From Aquabacterium sp. NJ1 (lineage in GTDB: Bacteria; Pseudomonadota; Gammaproteobacteria; Burkholderiales; Burkholderiaceae_C): a stretch of 64,000 bases of DNA. The DNA lies in the NCBI RefSeq assembly GCF_000768065.1, contig NZ_JRKM01000001.1:4074001-4138000 (forward strand), read 5' to 3'. The first letter of the stretch is position 1; each line of letters starts with the position of its first letter. The translations under genes and the position numbers were made by a program. This document shows, piece by piece, positions 8,320 to 16,775 of this stretch. The notes under the pieces were generated by a model. The model saw only the letters and a list, made by a program, of their open reading frames with translations, did not search any database and was not told where the DNA came from.

Positions 8320-10170
8320 TCAGGGCTTGGCCTTGTTGGTGCTGCTGCAGCAATCCGCCGGCGTCAGCGTGGGCCAACCATAGGGCGGCGCCACCTGGGT
8401 GTTGATGCGCACCGAGATGACTTGCGGGCGGTGATGCTTGTCCGCATCCTCCAGCGCATGCTGCAGCGCCTCTCGTAAAGCCTGCGTGCCTTGTTCATGC
8501 GTCACCGTCACGGCGTGTGCGCCCAGCCCTTGCGCGAACAAGGCCAGGTCGGGGCGGCCAAGCTGGTAGTAGTCATCCCACTGGGCAGCAGGCGGCAGCA
8601 GCTGCGCCATGCCCTGGCTCACCATGGCCAGGTCGTTGTCGTCCAGCACGATCCAGATGGCGCCCACGCGGTGCTGCGCGGCGGTGGAGATCTCGGCACC
8701 GTGCATCATGAAGGCACCGTCGCCGACCACGGCCACGCAAGGCAGATGCGGCGCGGCCATCTTGCCGCCCACGACCGCCCCCACGGCGAAGCCCATGGGG
8801 CCCATGGACAAGGCGCTGTGATAACGAACCGGCGGGTTGATGACCAGGTTGTTGAGCGACCAGCCCACGCAGTTGCCCGCGTCGATGAAGATGTGGCCTT
8901 CGTGCACGAGCTCATCGATGACGCGCATCATCGCGGCGGGGTGCACGGGGGCGGCCTCGCTGTCGCGGCCAGCCGGGTCGGACCAGGGCGCGCGGCTCAG
9001 CTTGATCTGCTGGATCACGGCCTTGCGTGCATCCACCTTGGCTTGATCAGGATGCAGGTGGTGGGCCTGCTCGCACATCACATCCAGCGTGCTGCCGATC
9101 TCGGCCACGATGCCCCGGGTGATGGGGAAGTCCCGGCCGATCACGCCGGCGCTGAGGTCCACCTGGATGAAGTGCCGGGTGGGTTCCAGCGCGGGGCTGT
9201 AGAGCGCCGAGGCGGTGACCGAGGTGGACAGCTCGCCCAGGCTGGAGCCCAGCACCAGCAGGGTGTCGAACTGATCGGCCTTGTTGCTGGGATGCATGTA
9301 GAGGCTGGGCCAGGCGCTGCCACAGATGCCGTAGTTGCGCAGCGAGAGCGCATGGCCTTCGGGGAAGATGCCCTTGGCGTCCGGTGTGGTCATCACGGCG
9401 ATGCCGAAGCGGTCGACGAATTCGGTGAAGGCTTTCAGGCGCTCGGGGCAGGCCAGGGCGTCGCGGCTGCCGTTGCCCAGGAAGATCAGCGGGCGTTTGG
9501 CATGAACGAGCTCATGCAGGGTGTCGGCCACGGCCTTGGGGTCGGTGCAGGCTGTACGGGGCCGGTAGGTGGATGGGCGCACCGAGGCGGGGTAGCCGGG
9601 CACGCATTCGCCGGCGATGTCGTTGGGCAGGCTGATGTGCACGGCCTGCCTGGGCAGTGACAGGGCGTTGCGCAAGGCCTGCTGGAACAGGGTCTGGAAG
9701 TTGGCCGGGCTGGAGATGATGGCGCTGGAGGCCAGGGCGTTCTGGTAGATGTTGTGCACGTCCAGCTTGGCATCGGTGCCTTCTTGCAGGTAGCCTTTGC
9801 CGTAATAGGCTTCCGGCACTTCGCCGGTGATGACGAGCACGGGCGAGTTGCTGGCCTGTGCGTTCATGGCGCCGGTCAGCGCATTGGTGGCGCCCGGGCC
9901 CGAGGTCGTCAGCACCACGCCCAGATGGCCTTTGACGCGCGCATACCCGTCGGCAATATAGGCTGCACCAGTTTCGTGCCTGCAAATCACATATTCGATT
10001 TCATGTGATTTGTTTTTGAGCTCATTCATCAACCAGACAGCCGCACCGCCCGGAATACCGAATACCTTGTCGACCCCTTCGGCACGCAAATACTCAATGA
10101 GCAATTGGGCGACGGTGCCGCAGGGTGTGGGGGCGGGGGATGGTGCAGGGGCAGAGAGGTGAGAGGACAT
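8320..10170 (-). CDS. ThDP-dependent acetolactate-synthase-like enzyme (first copy)
   Basis: A 616-residue member of the acetolactate synthase/benzaldehyde lyase-like ThDP family. The N-terminal pyrimidine-binding domain has FGIPGGAAVWL and the catalytic glutamate in CRHETGAAYIADGYAR. The C-terminal domain has the ThDP/Mg motif GDGAFMMHGAEI ending about 26 residues later in DDND. Such enzymes decarboxylate a 2-oxo acid and add the acyl anion to a carbonyl. The start at 10170 is chosen because AGGAAG lies 8 bases upstream; an upstream ATG at 10269 would add 33 residues without domain character. No ilvN-type regulatory subunit and no Ilv genes are nearby. With a second ThDP enzyme in the cluster, this points away from branched-chain amino acid synthesis. 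Confidence 0.85.
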   Translation of the reverse strand: MSSHLSAPAPSPAPTPCGTVAQLLIEYLRAEGVDKVFGIPGGAAVWLMNELKNKSHEIEYVICRHETGAAYIADGYARVKGHLGVVLTTSGPGATNALTGAMNAQASNSPVLVITGEVPEAYYGKGYLQEGTDAKLDVHNIYQNALASSAIISSPANFQTLFQQALRNALSLPRQAVHISLPNDIAGECVPGYPASVRPSTYRPRTACTDPKAVADTLHELVHAKRPLIFLGNGSRDALACPERLKAFTEFVDRFGIAVMTTPDAKGIFPEGHALSLRNYGICGSAWPSLYMHPSNKADQFDTLLVLGSSLGELSTSVTASALYSPALEPTRHFIQVDLSAGVIGRDFPITRGIVAEIGSTLDVMCEQAHHLHPDQAKVDARKAVIQQIKLSRAPWSDPAGRDSEAAPVHPAAMMRVIDELVHEGHIFIDAGNCVGWSLNNLVINPPVRYHSALSMGPMGFAVGAVVGGKMAAPHLPCVAVVGDGAFMMHGAEISTAAQHRVGAIWIVLDDNDLAMVSQGMAQLLPPAAQWDDYYQLGRPDLALFAQGLGAHAVTVTHEQGTQALREALQHALEDADKHHRPQVISVRINTQVAPPYGWPTLTPADCCSSTNKAKP

Positions 10171-10267
10171 GGTCGATCGCTTCCTGTTTGATGGGGCGCC
10201 GGAATATGGCGCCGGTATGGGCACAAATATGGGGCAGACAAAACCTGGCCGATCAAATGGGCCAGAC

Positions 10268-10301
10268 ATGGTCTGTACATCGTCAGATTGATCCAGACCA
10301 T
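10268..10301. promoter_or_regulatory. Inverted repeat in the divergent region between ThDP enzyme and amine oxidase
   Basis: Perfect 8-base arms ATGGTCTG (10268-10275) and CAGACCAT (10294-10301) with an 18-base spacer, lying in the 172-base region between two divergently transcribed enzyme genes. The spacing, with arm centres 26 bases apart, would suit a dimeric or tetrameric repressor. No regulator gene sits in this cluster, so the binding protein is unknown. The region also holds a direct repeat of GGCGCCGG at about 10186-10206. Assignment as an operator is inference. Confidence 0.35.
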
Positions 10302-10342
10302 GAGTGCCAAAAATGTGCCCTCCACAACCTCAGGGCTAAATC

Positions 10343-11920
10343 GTGAAAACAGATACTTTGGACCCCGTTCTGGATATCGCCATCGTGGGTGCAGGCGTGT
10401 CAGGCCTGTACAGCGGCTGGCGGTGGTTGACCAGCCCGCAGGGCAAAGGCGGCCGCGTCGAGGCCTTCGAGCTGAGCCACCGCGTGGGCGGGCGCCTGAT
10501 GTCCGCCCAACCGCCCGGTATGCCAGAAGGCCGCGTCGAACTGGGCGGCATGCGTTTCACGACGGGGCAGACGCGGGTCGCCAACCTGGTGTCTTACCTG
10601 CAACTGGCCACCGAGCCTTTTGTGGTGGCGCAGGACCAGAACATCGCCTACCTGCGTGGGCGCCATCTGCGTACCAAGGATCTGTCGGACCCGAGCAAGG
10701 TGCCCTACGACATCCCGAAGTCCGACGACGAGGGCTTCAAGAAGGGCTTCACGGCGCTGGCTGCTGAACGCTATCTGCAAGAGGTGCTGCACAAGCAACA
10801 CGTGGACCTCAAGACCGTGGATTGGGACAAGGTGGCGCAGACCGGCCGCTATGAAGGCCACCGCGTGATCGACCTGACCATGCGCTACATCTACAACCGC
10901 TCGGTCAGCCACGAGTCCTTCCAGTTTGCGGAGGACACGAGCGGCTACGACAGCATCTTCTTCACCTGGAATGCCGCCGATGGCTTCCCCTGGAACCTTG
11001 GGGACTATGGCGCCAGCATCGAATACAAGCGCCTGAAGGAGGGCTACGAGATGCTGCCCAAGACCTTGCATGAGCGTTTCGAGTCCGTGGGCGGCAAGGT
11101 GCACTTCAGGCATCGCCTGGTGCGTTTTGACACTGTCAAGCTGGATGACGGCAGCGAAGGGGTGGAGTTGCACATCGAGCACGGTGGCCATCACAAGGTG
11201 GTGCGTGCGCGCAAGCTGATCCTGGCCATGCCGCGCCGCTCGCTGGAGCTGATCGAGCAGACCGGCTCGGTGCTGGGCCAGGAGCAGCACGAGGTGCACA
11301 AGCTGATCGAGTCAGTGACGCCGATCCCCTTGTTCAAGCTGGCCTTGTGCTATCGCTCGCGTTGGTGGGAGGCGCTGGGGATCACGCAGGGGCAGTCGGT
11401 GACCGACTTGCCGATTCGGCAGTGCTACTACTGGCCGGTGGGCGATGACACCAAGGCGGGCGCCATCCTGATCTACAACGATGGCCTGGACCTGGACTAC
11501 TGGGCCGGCTTGCGCAATGACCCGCACCACTTCCCCAATGAAGACGGCACGGACAGCAATAACCCGGCTGTGGAGTGGAAGGAGAACCCCGCGCCCAAGC
11601 TGATGGTGCAGGAAGCGCATCGCCAGTTGCTGGAGATGCACGGCCTGGAAGACACGCCCGAGCGGCGCCCGTATGCCGCGGCTTACCGCGATTGGGGCGA
11701 CGACCCGTTCGGTGGTGGTGCCAACTTCTGGCCGCAGTACGTGGACAGCCAGGATGTGGGCAAGCGCATCGTGCAGCCGAAGCAGGGCAAGCCGGTGTTC
11801 ATCTGCGGCGAGGCTTACTCCCATGCGCAAGGCTGGGTGGAGGGCGCGCTGGCCACCGCCGAGGACATGCTGCAGAACCACCTGGGCCTGCAGCCGCCGC
11901 CTTATGAAAGTGCGCCCTGA
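10343..11920 (+). CDS. Flavin-containing amine oxidase (L-amino-acid-oxidase-like)
   Basis: A 525-residue FAD enzyme of the flavin amine oxidase family. The N-terminal Rossmann motif is DIAIVGAGVSGLYSG, followed by GGRLMSAQ, which fits the GG(R)-rich second dinucleotide-binding motif. The C-terminal FAD-binding segment is FICGEAYSHAQGWVEGALATA. The GEAYS...GWVEGAL ending is typical of L-amino acid oxidases and related aromatic amino acid oxidases rather than protoporphyrinogen oxidases. The expected reaction is oxidative deamination of an amino acid or amine to the oxo compound with release of ammonia and H2O2. The start is GTG at 10343 with AGGG about 8 bases upstream. It is divergent from one ThDP gene and convergent with the KAS III-like gene. 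The substrate is not known. Confidence 0.85.
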   Translation: MKTDTLDPVLDIAIVGAGVSGLYSGWRWLTSPQGKGGRVEAFELSHRVGGRLMSAQPPGMPEGRVELGGMRFTTGQTRVANLVSYLQLATEPFVVAQDQNIAYLRGRHLRTKDLSDPSKVPYDIPKSDDEGFKKGFTALAAERYLQEVLHKQHVDLKTVDWDKVAQTGRYEGHRVIDLTMRYIYNRSVSHESFQFAEDTSGYDSIFFTWNAADGFPWNLGDYGASIEYKRLKEGYEMLPKTLHERFESVGGKVHFRHRLVRFDTVKLDDGSEGVELHIEHGGHHKVVRARKLILAMPRRSLELIEQTGSVLGQEQHEVHKLIESVTPIPLFKLALCYRSRWWEALGITQGQSVTDLPIRQCYYWPVGDDTKAGAILIYNDGLDLDYWAGLRNDPHHFPNEDGTDSNNPAVEWKENPAPKLMVQEAHRQLLEMHGLEDTPERRPYAAAYRDWGDDPFGGGANFWPQYVDSQDVGKRIVQPKQGKPVFICGEAYSHAQGWVEGALATAEDMLQNHLGLQPPPYESAP

Positions 11921-11929
11921 GTCTGGCCG

Positions 11930-12910
11930 TCAGCCTCGCTCAAGCAGCAAGGCTGTGGCGTGCATTTCCATGCCGATGCCCAGCAGGACGAGGTACCTGG
12001 TGCGGATCTCGGCATGGCATTTGGCCAGGTTGACCGGCACCGATGAGGACACCATGTCGCCGAACTCCTCCAGCGTGCTGATGTAGTGCGCGGGCTGGAT
12101 CTCGGCGGCCCAGGCATCCTGGACCATCTTGGAGGTCTGGTGCGTGATCAGGGTGATGTCCTGGCCGCTCAAGCCATGGCGTGACAGCAGGCGCTGGATC
12201 AGCGGGCCCGGGGCTTTGAGTCCGAAGGCCTTGAACGCTTCCTGGCCCGTCTTGTCGTCCAGTTTCATCAAGGGCTTGGTGAAGCGGTCGTGCGACACGG
12301 GGCGAGGCGCCATGCGGAAGGCGCCATACCACTGGCTTTGTGTCTCGTTGTCCCAGTCGATCAGGCGAAAGCAGTGGGCATCGTGAGTGCGGCCCACCAG
12401 GGCGGCGCCCGCGCCGTCAGAGGCGGCCAGCGACACGGGCTCGTGGTAGTCCATGAAGTGGGTCCAGTTGTTGCCGCAGGCCACCAGCACATGCCGGGCC
12501 GTGCCGCAGCGCACCAGGTCGGTGGCCAGGCGCAGGCCGTCCTGGAAGGTGGAGTAGTCACTGTTGATAGGCAGGATGCGGCACGAGGCGGGCAGGCCCA
12601 GCTTGTGGTGCACCACGGCCAGGTCGTTGGGGGCCACATAGCTGCTGACCGAGCCGGCGCCGATGATCATGTCGACATGCTCGGGCTTGGCGCGAGCCTG
12701 GTGCAGGGCGTGTTCGCAGGCCGTGGTCATGATGTCGATGACCCCATCGGCGGTGGGCAGCACGCGCCGGTACTTCAGACCATTGAACAGGTCGGAGCCC
12801 GATGGCGAGTGCTTTTTCAGCCAGTCAAAGATGGGCGCGTCATTGCCCCGGATGATGTCCGGTACGGCATAACCTTGCCCCAGGATGGCGACGTGTTGAT
12901 CCGAGCCCAT
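11930..12910 (-). CDS. KAS III (FabH)-like protein with altered catalytic triad
   Basis: A 326-residue thiolase-fold protein of the 3-oxoacyl-ACP synthase III type. Family landmarks are AILGQGYAVPD at the N-terminus, an AASDGAGAALVG strand near residue 165, THQTSKMVQD with the conserved His257, and the final GIGMEMHATALLLE. The site that normally reads (N)xxCxGF is INSDYSTF, so Tyr119 stands in for the active-site Cys. The usual GNTSxAS asparagine is replaced in GDMVSSS (Asp285). Ordinary FabH chemistry is therefore not expected. KAS III relatives with altered triads can act as acyltransferases on small molecules, which would fit this cluster. It is 84 bases downstream of the second ThDP gene on the same strand. 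Confidence 0.85.
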   Translation of the reverse strand: MGSDQHVAILGQGYAVPDIIRGNDAPIFDWLKKHSPSGSDLFNGLKYRRVLPTADGVIDIMTTACEHALHQARAKPEHVDMIIGAGSVSSYVAPNDLAVVHHKLGLPASCRILPINSDYSTFQDGLRLATDLVRCGTARHVLVACGNNWTHFMDYHEPVSLAASDGAGAALVGRTHDAHCFRLIDWDNETQSQWYGAFRMAPRPVSHDRFTKPLMKLDDKTGQEAFKAFGLKAPGPLIQRLLSRHGLSGQDITLITHQTSKMVQDAWAAEIQPAHYISTLEEFGDMVSSSVPVNLAKCHAEIRTRYLVLLGIGMEMHATALLLERG

Positions 12911-12994
12911 GGGGCACCTCCAGTGAAATGCATTGCTCTGGAGGTGTTTGTCGGCGGTCTGGCGGCAGACTGAAGCCGCAGGCCCGAGCCAGGC

Positions 12995-14767
12995 TCACTC
13001 AGGGGTGGCCACACGGCGCCAGGCGGCGCGCCCGATCATGCGCAGCTTGTTGCCCAGGTCCATGCGCATGAGGTTGGTGCGCAGGATGCCTTTGGTGAAG
13101 CGGGTCTGCTTGCTGTAGTCGATCATGACGTCCACGATCACCGGCTGGCCCTGGGCGGACAAGGTCTGGGCCTGCCCGATGATGGCCGCGATGTCGCTGT
13201 GGCCGTCCATGCGCAGGTAATGCGCACCGACCGCATCGGCAATGCCCTTGAAGCGCACTTCAGGCAGCACGGTGCAGGCCTTGCGGTTGAAGGGCAGCTT
13301 TTGCGCCTGCGAGATCTGCGACAGTTCGCCGTCGTTGAACACATAGCAGACCACGCCCAGTTGGTGCTCGGTGGCAGTCAGCAACTCCAGCCCGGTCATC
13401 AGGAAGGCGCCATCGCCCACGATGCCCACGACCTGCTTGTCAGGGTGGGTGAGCTTGATGCCCACCGCAGCGGGCACGCAATAGCCCATGCAATTGAAGT
13501 CGGTGGGGGTGATGAGGTGGCGGCTGCCGCGGGTCTCGAACAGCTCGGCCACCAGGAAGGTGTGGTTGCCGTCGTCGGTGACCAGGTAGCCATCGTCGGG
13601 CAGCTGGCTGCGCAAGGCAGCAAAGAAGCGTTGCGGGTTGACGCGCGCGCCGCTGTCATGGCCTTGCCATTCGGCGATGTAGGCCTGCTTGTCGCGGGCG
13701 ATCTGCTGGCGCACCGCCTGGCCGCGAGCTTGCCGTGCTTGGGTCTGTGCGGCGTCACCCGGTTGCTGTTTGAGTTCGTCGATCAGGCCTCGGACCACGG
13801 CGGCGGCATCCCCTTCGATGCACAGGCGGGCCTCGTAGTTGGCGTTGAACACGGCCGGGTTGATGTCGACGTGGATCAGGTCCCAGGTGGGTTTGATGCC
13901 ATAGCTGCCGGTGGCGATCTCGCCAAAGCGTGTGCCGATGGCCAGCAGCACGTCGCAGTCGGCAAAGGCGTTCTCAGCGGCGGGCACGGCGGCAGGGCCC
14001 ATGCTCATGCCGGCATGCAGCGGGTGCTGGGCCGGGAAGGCGCTCAAGCCCTGCAAGGTGGTGCTCACCGGGGCTTGCAGCAGCTCGGCCAGTTCTTGCG
14101 TCAAGGTGCTGCCATGCACACCGCCCCAGCCCACGAACAGGCCGGGCTTGCGCGCCTGCCGCAGCAACTGTGCGGCCTGCTTCACGGTGGCGCGTGTGCC
14201 CTCATCCAGCAAGGGCTGCGGCGGGGCGGGGCGCACGAAAGTGGGCAGCTCGTCCACCTCGCCAGGGAAGAGCTGCAGGTTGACCGGTATCTCGATGAAT
14301 ACGGGGCCGGGCTCGCCCGAATTGGCCAGGCGCCAGGCCTCGTAGAAGGTGGGCACGATCTGCTTGTGCTCGGTGATGCGCCAGGCGCCCTTGGTGAAGG
14401 GCTTGACCAGCTCGAGTTGATCCAGCTCGTGCAGCTGGTAGCTGTAGCCCGTGTCGGTGCGGGTGCCGCCCGAGATCACCAGCAGCGGGATGCCATCCAG
14501 GAAGGCCTCGCCGATGCCGGCCATGGCCAGGGCGGTGCCGGCTGCGGGCACGATCAGCAGGGCGCCGTTGAAATCGTTGGTGCGGCTGACCGCGTCGGCC
14601 ATGAAGGCGCCGCAGCCCTCGTGGTTGACGCGAATGGGTGTGACCACCGACGAACTGGCGAGCTGGTCATAGATCTCGGTGTTGTGCACGCCGGGGATGC
14701 CGAAGGTGTGGCGGATGCCGAGTTGTTCCAGGGCGTGGCGAACGAGTTGGGCGCCGGTCTTTTTCAT
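12995..14767 (-). CDS. ThDP-dependent acetolactate-synthase-like enzyme (second copy)
   Basis: A 590-residue ThDP enzyme, distinct from the copy at 8320-10170. The N-terminal domain has RHTFGIPGVHNTEIYDQL and the catalytic Glu in VNHEGCGAFMADAVSR. The central domain has GLFVGWGGVHG. The C-terminal ThDP motif is GDGAFLMTGLELL, ending in FNDGELSQI. The ATG at 14767 is chosen because GGAGA lies 5-9 bases upstream and the product begins at the family's usual MKKTGAQLVRHALEQLG; a longer reading would overlap the upstream gene. It sits 25 bases after the flavin dehydrogenase and 84 bases before the KAS III-like gene, so the three minus-strand genes probably form one operon. Substrates are unknown. 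Confidence 0.85.
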   Translation of the reverse strand: MKKTGAQLVRHALEQLGIRHTFGIPGVHNTEIYDQLASSSVVTPIRVNHEGCGAFMADAVSRTNDFNGALLIVPAAGTALAMAGIGEAFLDGIPLLVISGGTRTDTGYSYQLHELDQLELVKPFTKGAWRITEHKQIVPTFYEAWRLANSGEPGPVFIEIPVNLQLFPGEVDELPTFVRPAPPQPLLDEGTRATVKQAAQLLRQARKPGLFVGWGGVHGSTLTQELAELLQAPVSTTLQGLSAFPAQHPLHAGMSMGPAAVPAAENAFADCDVLLAIGTRFGEIATGSYGIKPTWDLIHVDINPAVFNANYEARLCIEGDAAAVVRGLIDELKQQPGDAAQTQARQARGQAVRQQIARDKQAYIAEWQGHDSGARVNPQRFFAALRSQLPDDGYLVTDDGNHTFLVAELFETRGSRHLITPTDFNCMGYCVPAAVGIKLTHPDKQVVGIVGDGAFLMTGLELLTATEHQLGVVCYVFNDGELSQISQAQKLPFNRKACTVLPEVRFKGIADAVGAHYLRMDGHSDIAAIIGQAQTLSAQGQPVIVDVMIDYSKQTRFTKGILRTNLMRMDLGNKLRMIGRAAWRRVATPE

Positions 14768-14792
14768 GCTTGTCTCCAGTGTGTCGGTGTGT

Positions 14793-16424
14793 TCAGGCCT
14801 GGCCCAGGATGTGGCGTGCGGCGGCATGGGCGGTGAGGATGCAGCCGGACAGGAAGGTGCCTTCCAGCGACTTGCGGCCGTTGGATCCACCGCCGCCAAA
14901 GCCTGCCGCCTCACCCACCGCATACAGGCCTTCGATGGCCTGGCCTTGCGTGTCCAGCACGCGGCTTTGCAGATCGGTCTGGATGCCGCCGGTGGACTTG
15001 CGGGTCAGCAACTGGCAGCGGATGGCGATCAGGGGGCCTGCAGACGGGTCAAGGATAGGCTGATAGCGGCAGGTGCGGAAGCGGTCACCCGGCCAGCGGC
15101 GCATGTGTTCGATGCGGCGCAGCTGGTCGTCGTTGTGCAGGCGCGGGCCGCGGCGGATCTGGTCGTCGAAGGGCTGGATCTGTTGTTGCAAGGTGCTGGC
15201 GCTGATGCGGCCATCACCCGTGACCTGGTTCATGCGGCGAGCCAGGTCGGTGAGGTTGCCCGCTTGCACGAAATCCGGGCATTGCGTCAGCAGTTCATCA
15301 ACCAGTTCGCGGTTGCCGCGCAGCATCTGCAGCAACAAGGCCAGCGGCCGCCGGTCGCGGATGTGCTGGTTGTGTTCGGCACCGGATGCGGCCAGCTCCT
15401 TCTCGGCAATGTGGCGGTTGAGCACCTGCCAGGTCCAGGGCCATTGGGCGCGCGCGATCTGGGCCACCATCTCGTGCGTGTCAAAGCCCGTCACAAAGGG
15501 CACGGGGCCGATGCGGCGGCCGTCCGGGTCCAGCCACAGGCCTGATTTGGCGGGGATCAGGCTCAGGCCGTGGCCGGGGAAGTGCGGGCGGGGGTGGCGA
15601 ACGCCGGCGGCGTAGTTCCACATCTGGTCCAGATGGGTGACGGCACCGCCCAGCGCCGAGATGGCGTCGTGCATGCGACCATCGGCATGCGGGTGCGAGC
15701 CATTGAGCAGGGTGCGTGGCGCCTGGCCCCAGTCCACAGGCCAATGCTGGCGCACCCGATCCAGGTCGCCCGTGATGCCCCCGGTGGCCACGACCACCGC
15801 GTTGGCGTGCAGCTCGAAGGGCCGTTCGTTGGCCAGGTTCACACCATGGCAGCCCGTGATGGCCTTGGTGCCCGATGGGCTGCTGAGCAGCCCATCCACA
15901 CGGTGTTGCGCGTGGATGCTGAGCCGGTCACGGTGGGGGTGTTGCCGCAACGCAGTCAGCAAGGTGAGCACCATGTGGCGCGAGGTGCCCCAGAGCACGT
16001 GGTAGCGGGGCAGGGTGTTGCCGCGCGTCATCCAGCCGCGCTCGACCCATTGCACCGCGGGGATGAAGCGGATGCCAAATTGCCTGAGCCATTCATACAC
16101 CTCGGGCACGCAGCGCTGGATGTAATGCTCGGCCCAGCGGCGAGGCCAGATGTCCTGCGGGCCGAACTCGGCGAAGGCCAGCCAGTCGGTCAGGGCGATC
16201 TCGGCGCTGTCGTGGATGCGGTTGAGGCGTTGCAGCGGCGTGTCGACCAGGGCCATGCCACCAAAGGCATGCAGGCCCAGGCCACCCAGGTGCGCGGCCT
16301 CATCACGGTCGATCAGGGCCACGCGGTGGCCCTTGTCCAGCAAGTCCAGAGCGGTGGTCAGCCCAGCCAGCCCGGCGCCGATGACCAGGGTGTGAGCAGT
16401 GGTGGAGGAAGAGGGCACGAGCAA
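14793..16424 (-). CDS. FAD-binding dehydrogenase (fumarate reductase/ketosteroid dehydrogenase-like)
   Basis: A 543-residue flavoprotein of the succinate dehydrogenase/fumarate reductase flavoprotein class, closest in layout to 'FAD-binding dehydrogenase' (COG3573) and 3-ketosteroid dehydrogenases. It has the N-terminal Rossmann motif HTLVIGAGLAGLTTALDLL, an internal NAVVVATGGITGD, and C-terminal RKSTGGIQTDLQSRVLD followed by GLYAVGEAAGFGGGGSNGRKSL. It lacks a signal peptide. It heads the minus-strand group with the second ThDP enzyme and the KAS III-like protein. The start is uncertain: TTG at 16424 is the first candidate, a GTG lies two codons later, and an in-frame stop precedes them. Substrate is unknown; it could desaturate or reduce the product of the neighbouring enzymes. 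Confidence 0.8.
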   Translation of the reverse strand: MLVPSSSTTAHTLVIGAGLAGLTTALDLLDKGHRVALIDRDEAAHLGGLGLHAFGGMALVDTPLQRLNRIHDSAEIALTDWLAFAEFGPQDIWPRRWAEHYIQRCVPEVYEWLRQFGIRFIPAVQWVERGWMTRGNTLPRYHVLWGTSRHMVLTLLTALRQHPHRDRLSIHAQHRVDGLLSSPSGTKAITGCHGVNLANERPFELHANAVVVATGGITGDLDRVRQHWPVDWGQAPRTLLNGSHPHADGRMHDAISALGGAVTHLDQMWNYAAGVRHPRPHFPGHGLSLIPAKSGLWLDPDGRRIGPVPFVTGFDTHEMVAQIARAQWPWTWQVLNRHIAEKELAASGAEHNQHIRDRRPLALLLQMLRGNRELVDELLTQCPDFVQAGNLTDLARRMNQVTGDGRISASTLQQQIQPFDDQIRRGPRLHNDDQLRRIEHMRRWPGDRFRTCRYQPILDPSAGPLIAIRCQLLTRKSTGGIQTDLQSRVLDTQGQAIEGLYAVGEAAGFGGGGSNGRKSLEGTFLSGCILTAHAAARHILGQA

Positions 16425-16775
16425 AGTCAGGGTGTCTCAATGTGGTTTGAGTTTGACCATGGCGGGTGCATTTGTCTGTCTGCGAGCCGACACCTGCATC
16501 TAACCCGATTTGACGTAACGCAAGTGCGCGATATCCGCTTGACGTGTGCGTCCGTTGCATCTGCGTACAAACCCGATTCGTCTGGAAACGCCCCCCCTTG
16601 GATGCGGTGGGTTCAGACCATGTTTTTTGTCCCTTTCCCCGGCGGCTTCCCCCGAAATGGCTCGTAAGCCCTGTGTTCGCAATGAGGCGTTGATCGGCAA
16701 AATTCGTTCAGGGCATAACCCGCTCTGGTTGCGGGAACGTGATTCGATCGCGGGGTGCTCAACAGGAGTTGCGGT
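16425..16775. other. Divergent intergenic region, no gene seen
   Basis: About 350 bases between the flavin dehydrogenase (minus) and the first diguanylate cyclase (plus). No convincing coding frame was found. TTGACGT occurs twice (16510-16516 and 16539-16545), either of which could serve as a -35 element for the plus-strand genes, but no clear -10 follows at the right spacing. The region presumably holds both divergent promoters. Confidence 0.5.

Noticed and set aside
8491..9660. 389-codon plus-strand frame opposite the first ThDP gene
   Set aside because: Same reason; only third-position GC bias keeps it open.
13199..14836. 545-codon plus-strand frame opposite the second ThDP gene
   Set aside because: Shadow frame: low-complexity composition, no start signal, and complete overlap with a well-supported enzyme.
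14768..14923. 52-codon upstream extension of the second ThDP gene
   Set aside because: It overlaps the end of the flavin dehydrogenase gene and lacks a ribosome site, while GGAGA precedes the ATG at 14767.
16755..16775. GTG start at 16755 for the first diguanylate cyclase
   Set aside because: The AGGAG ribosome site would fall inside the coding region; TTG at 16776 is ideally spaced from it.
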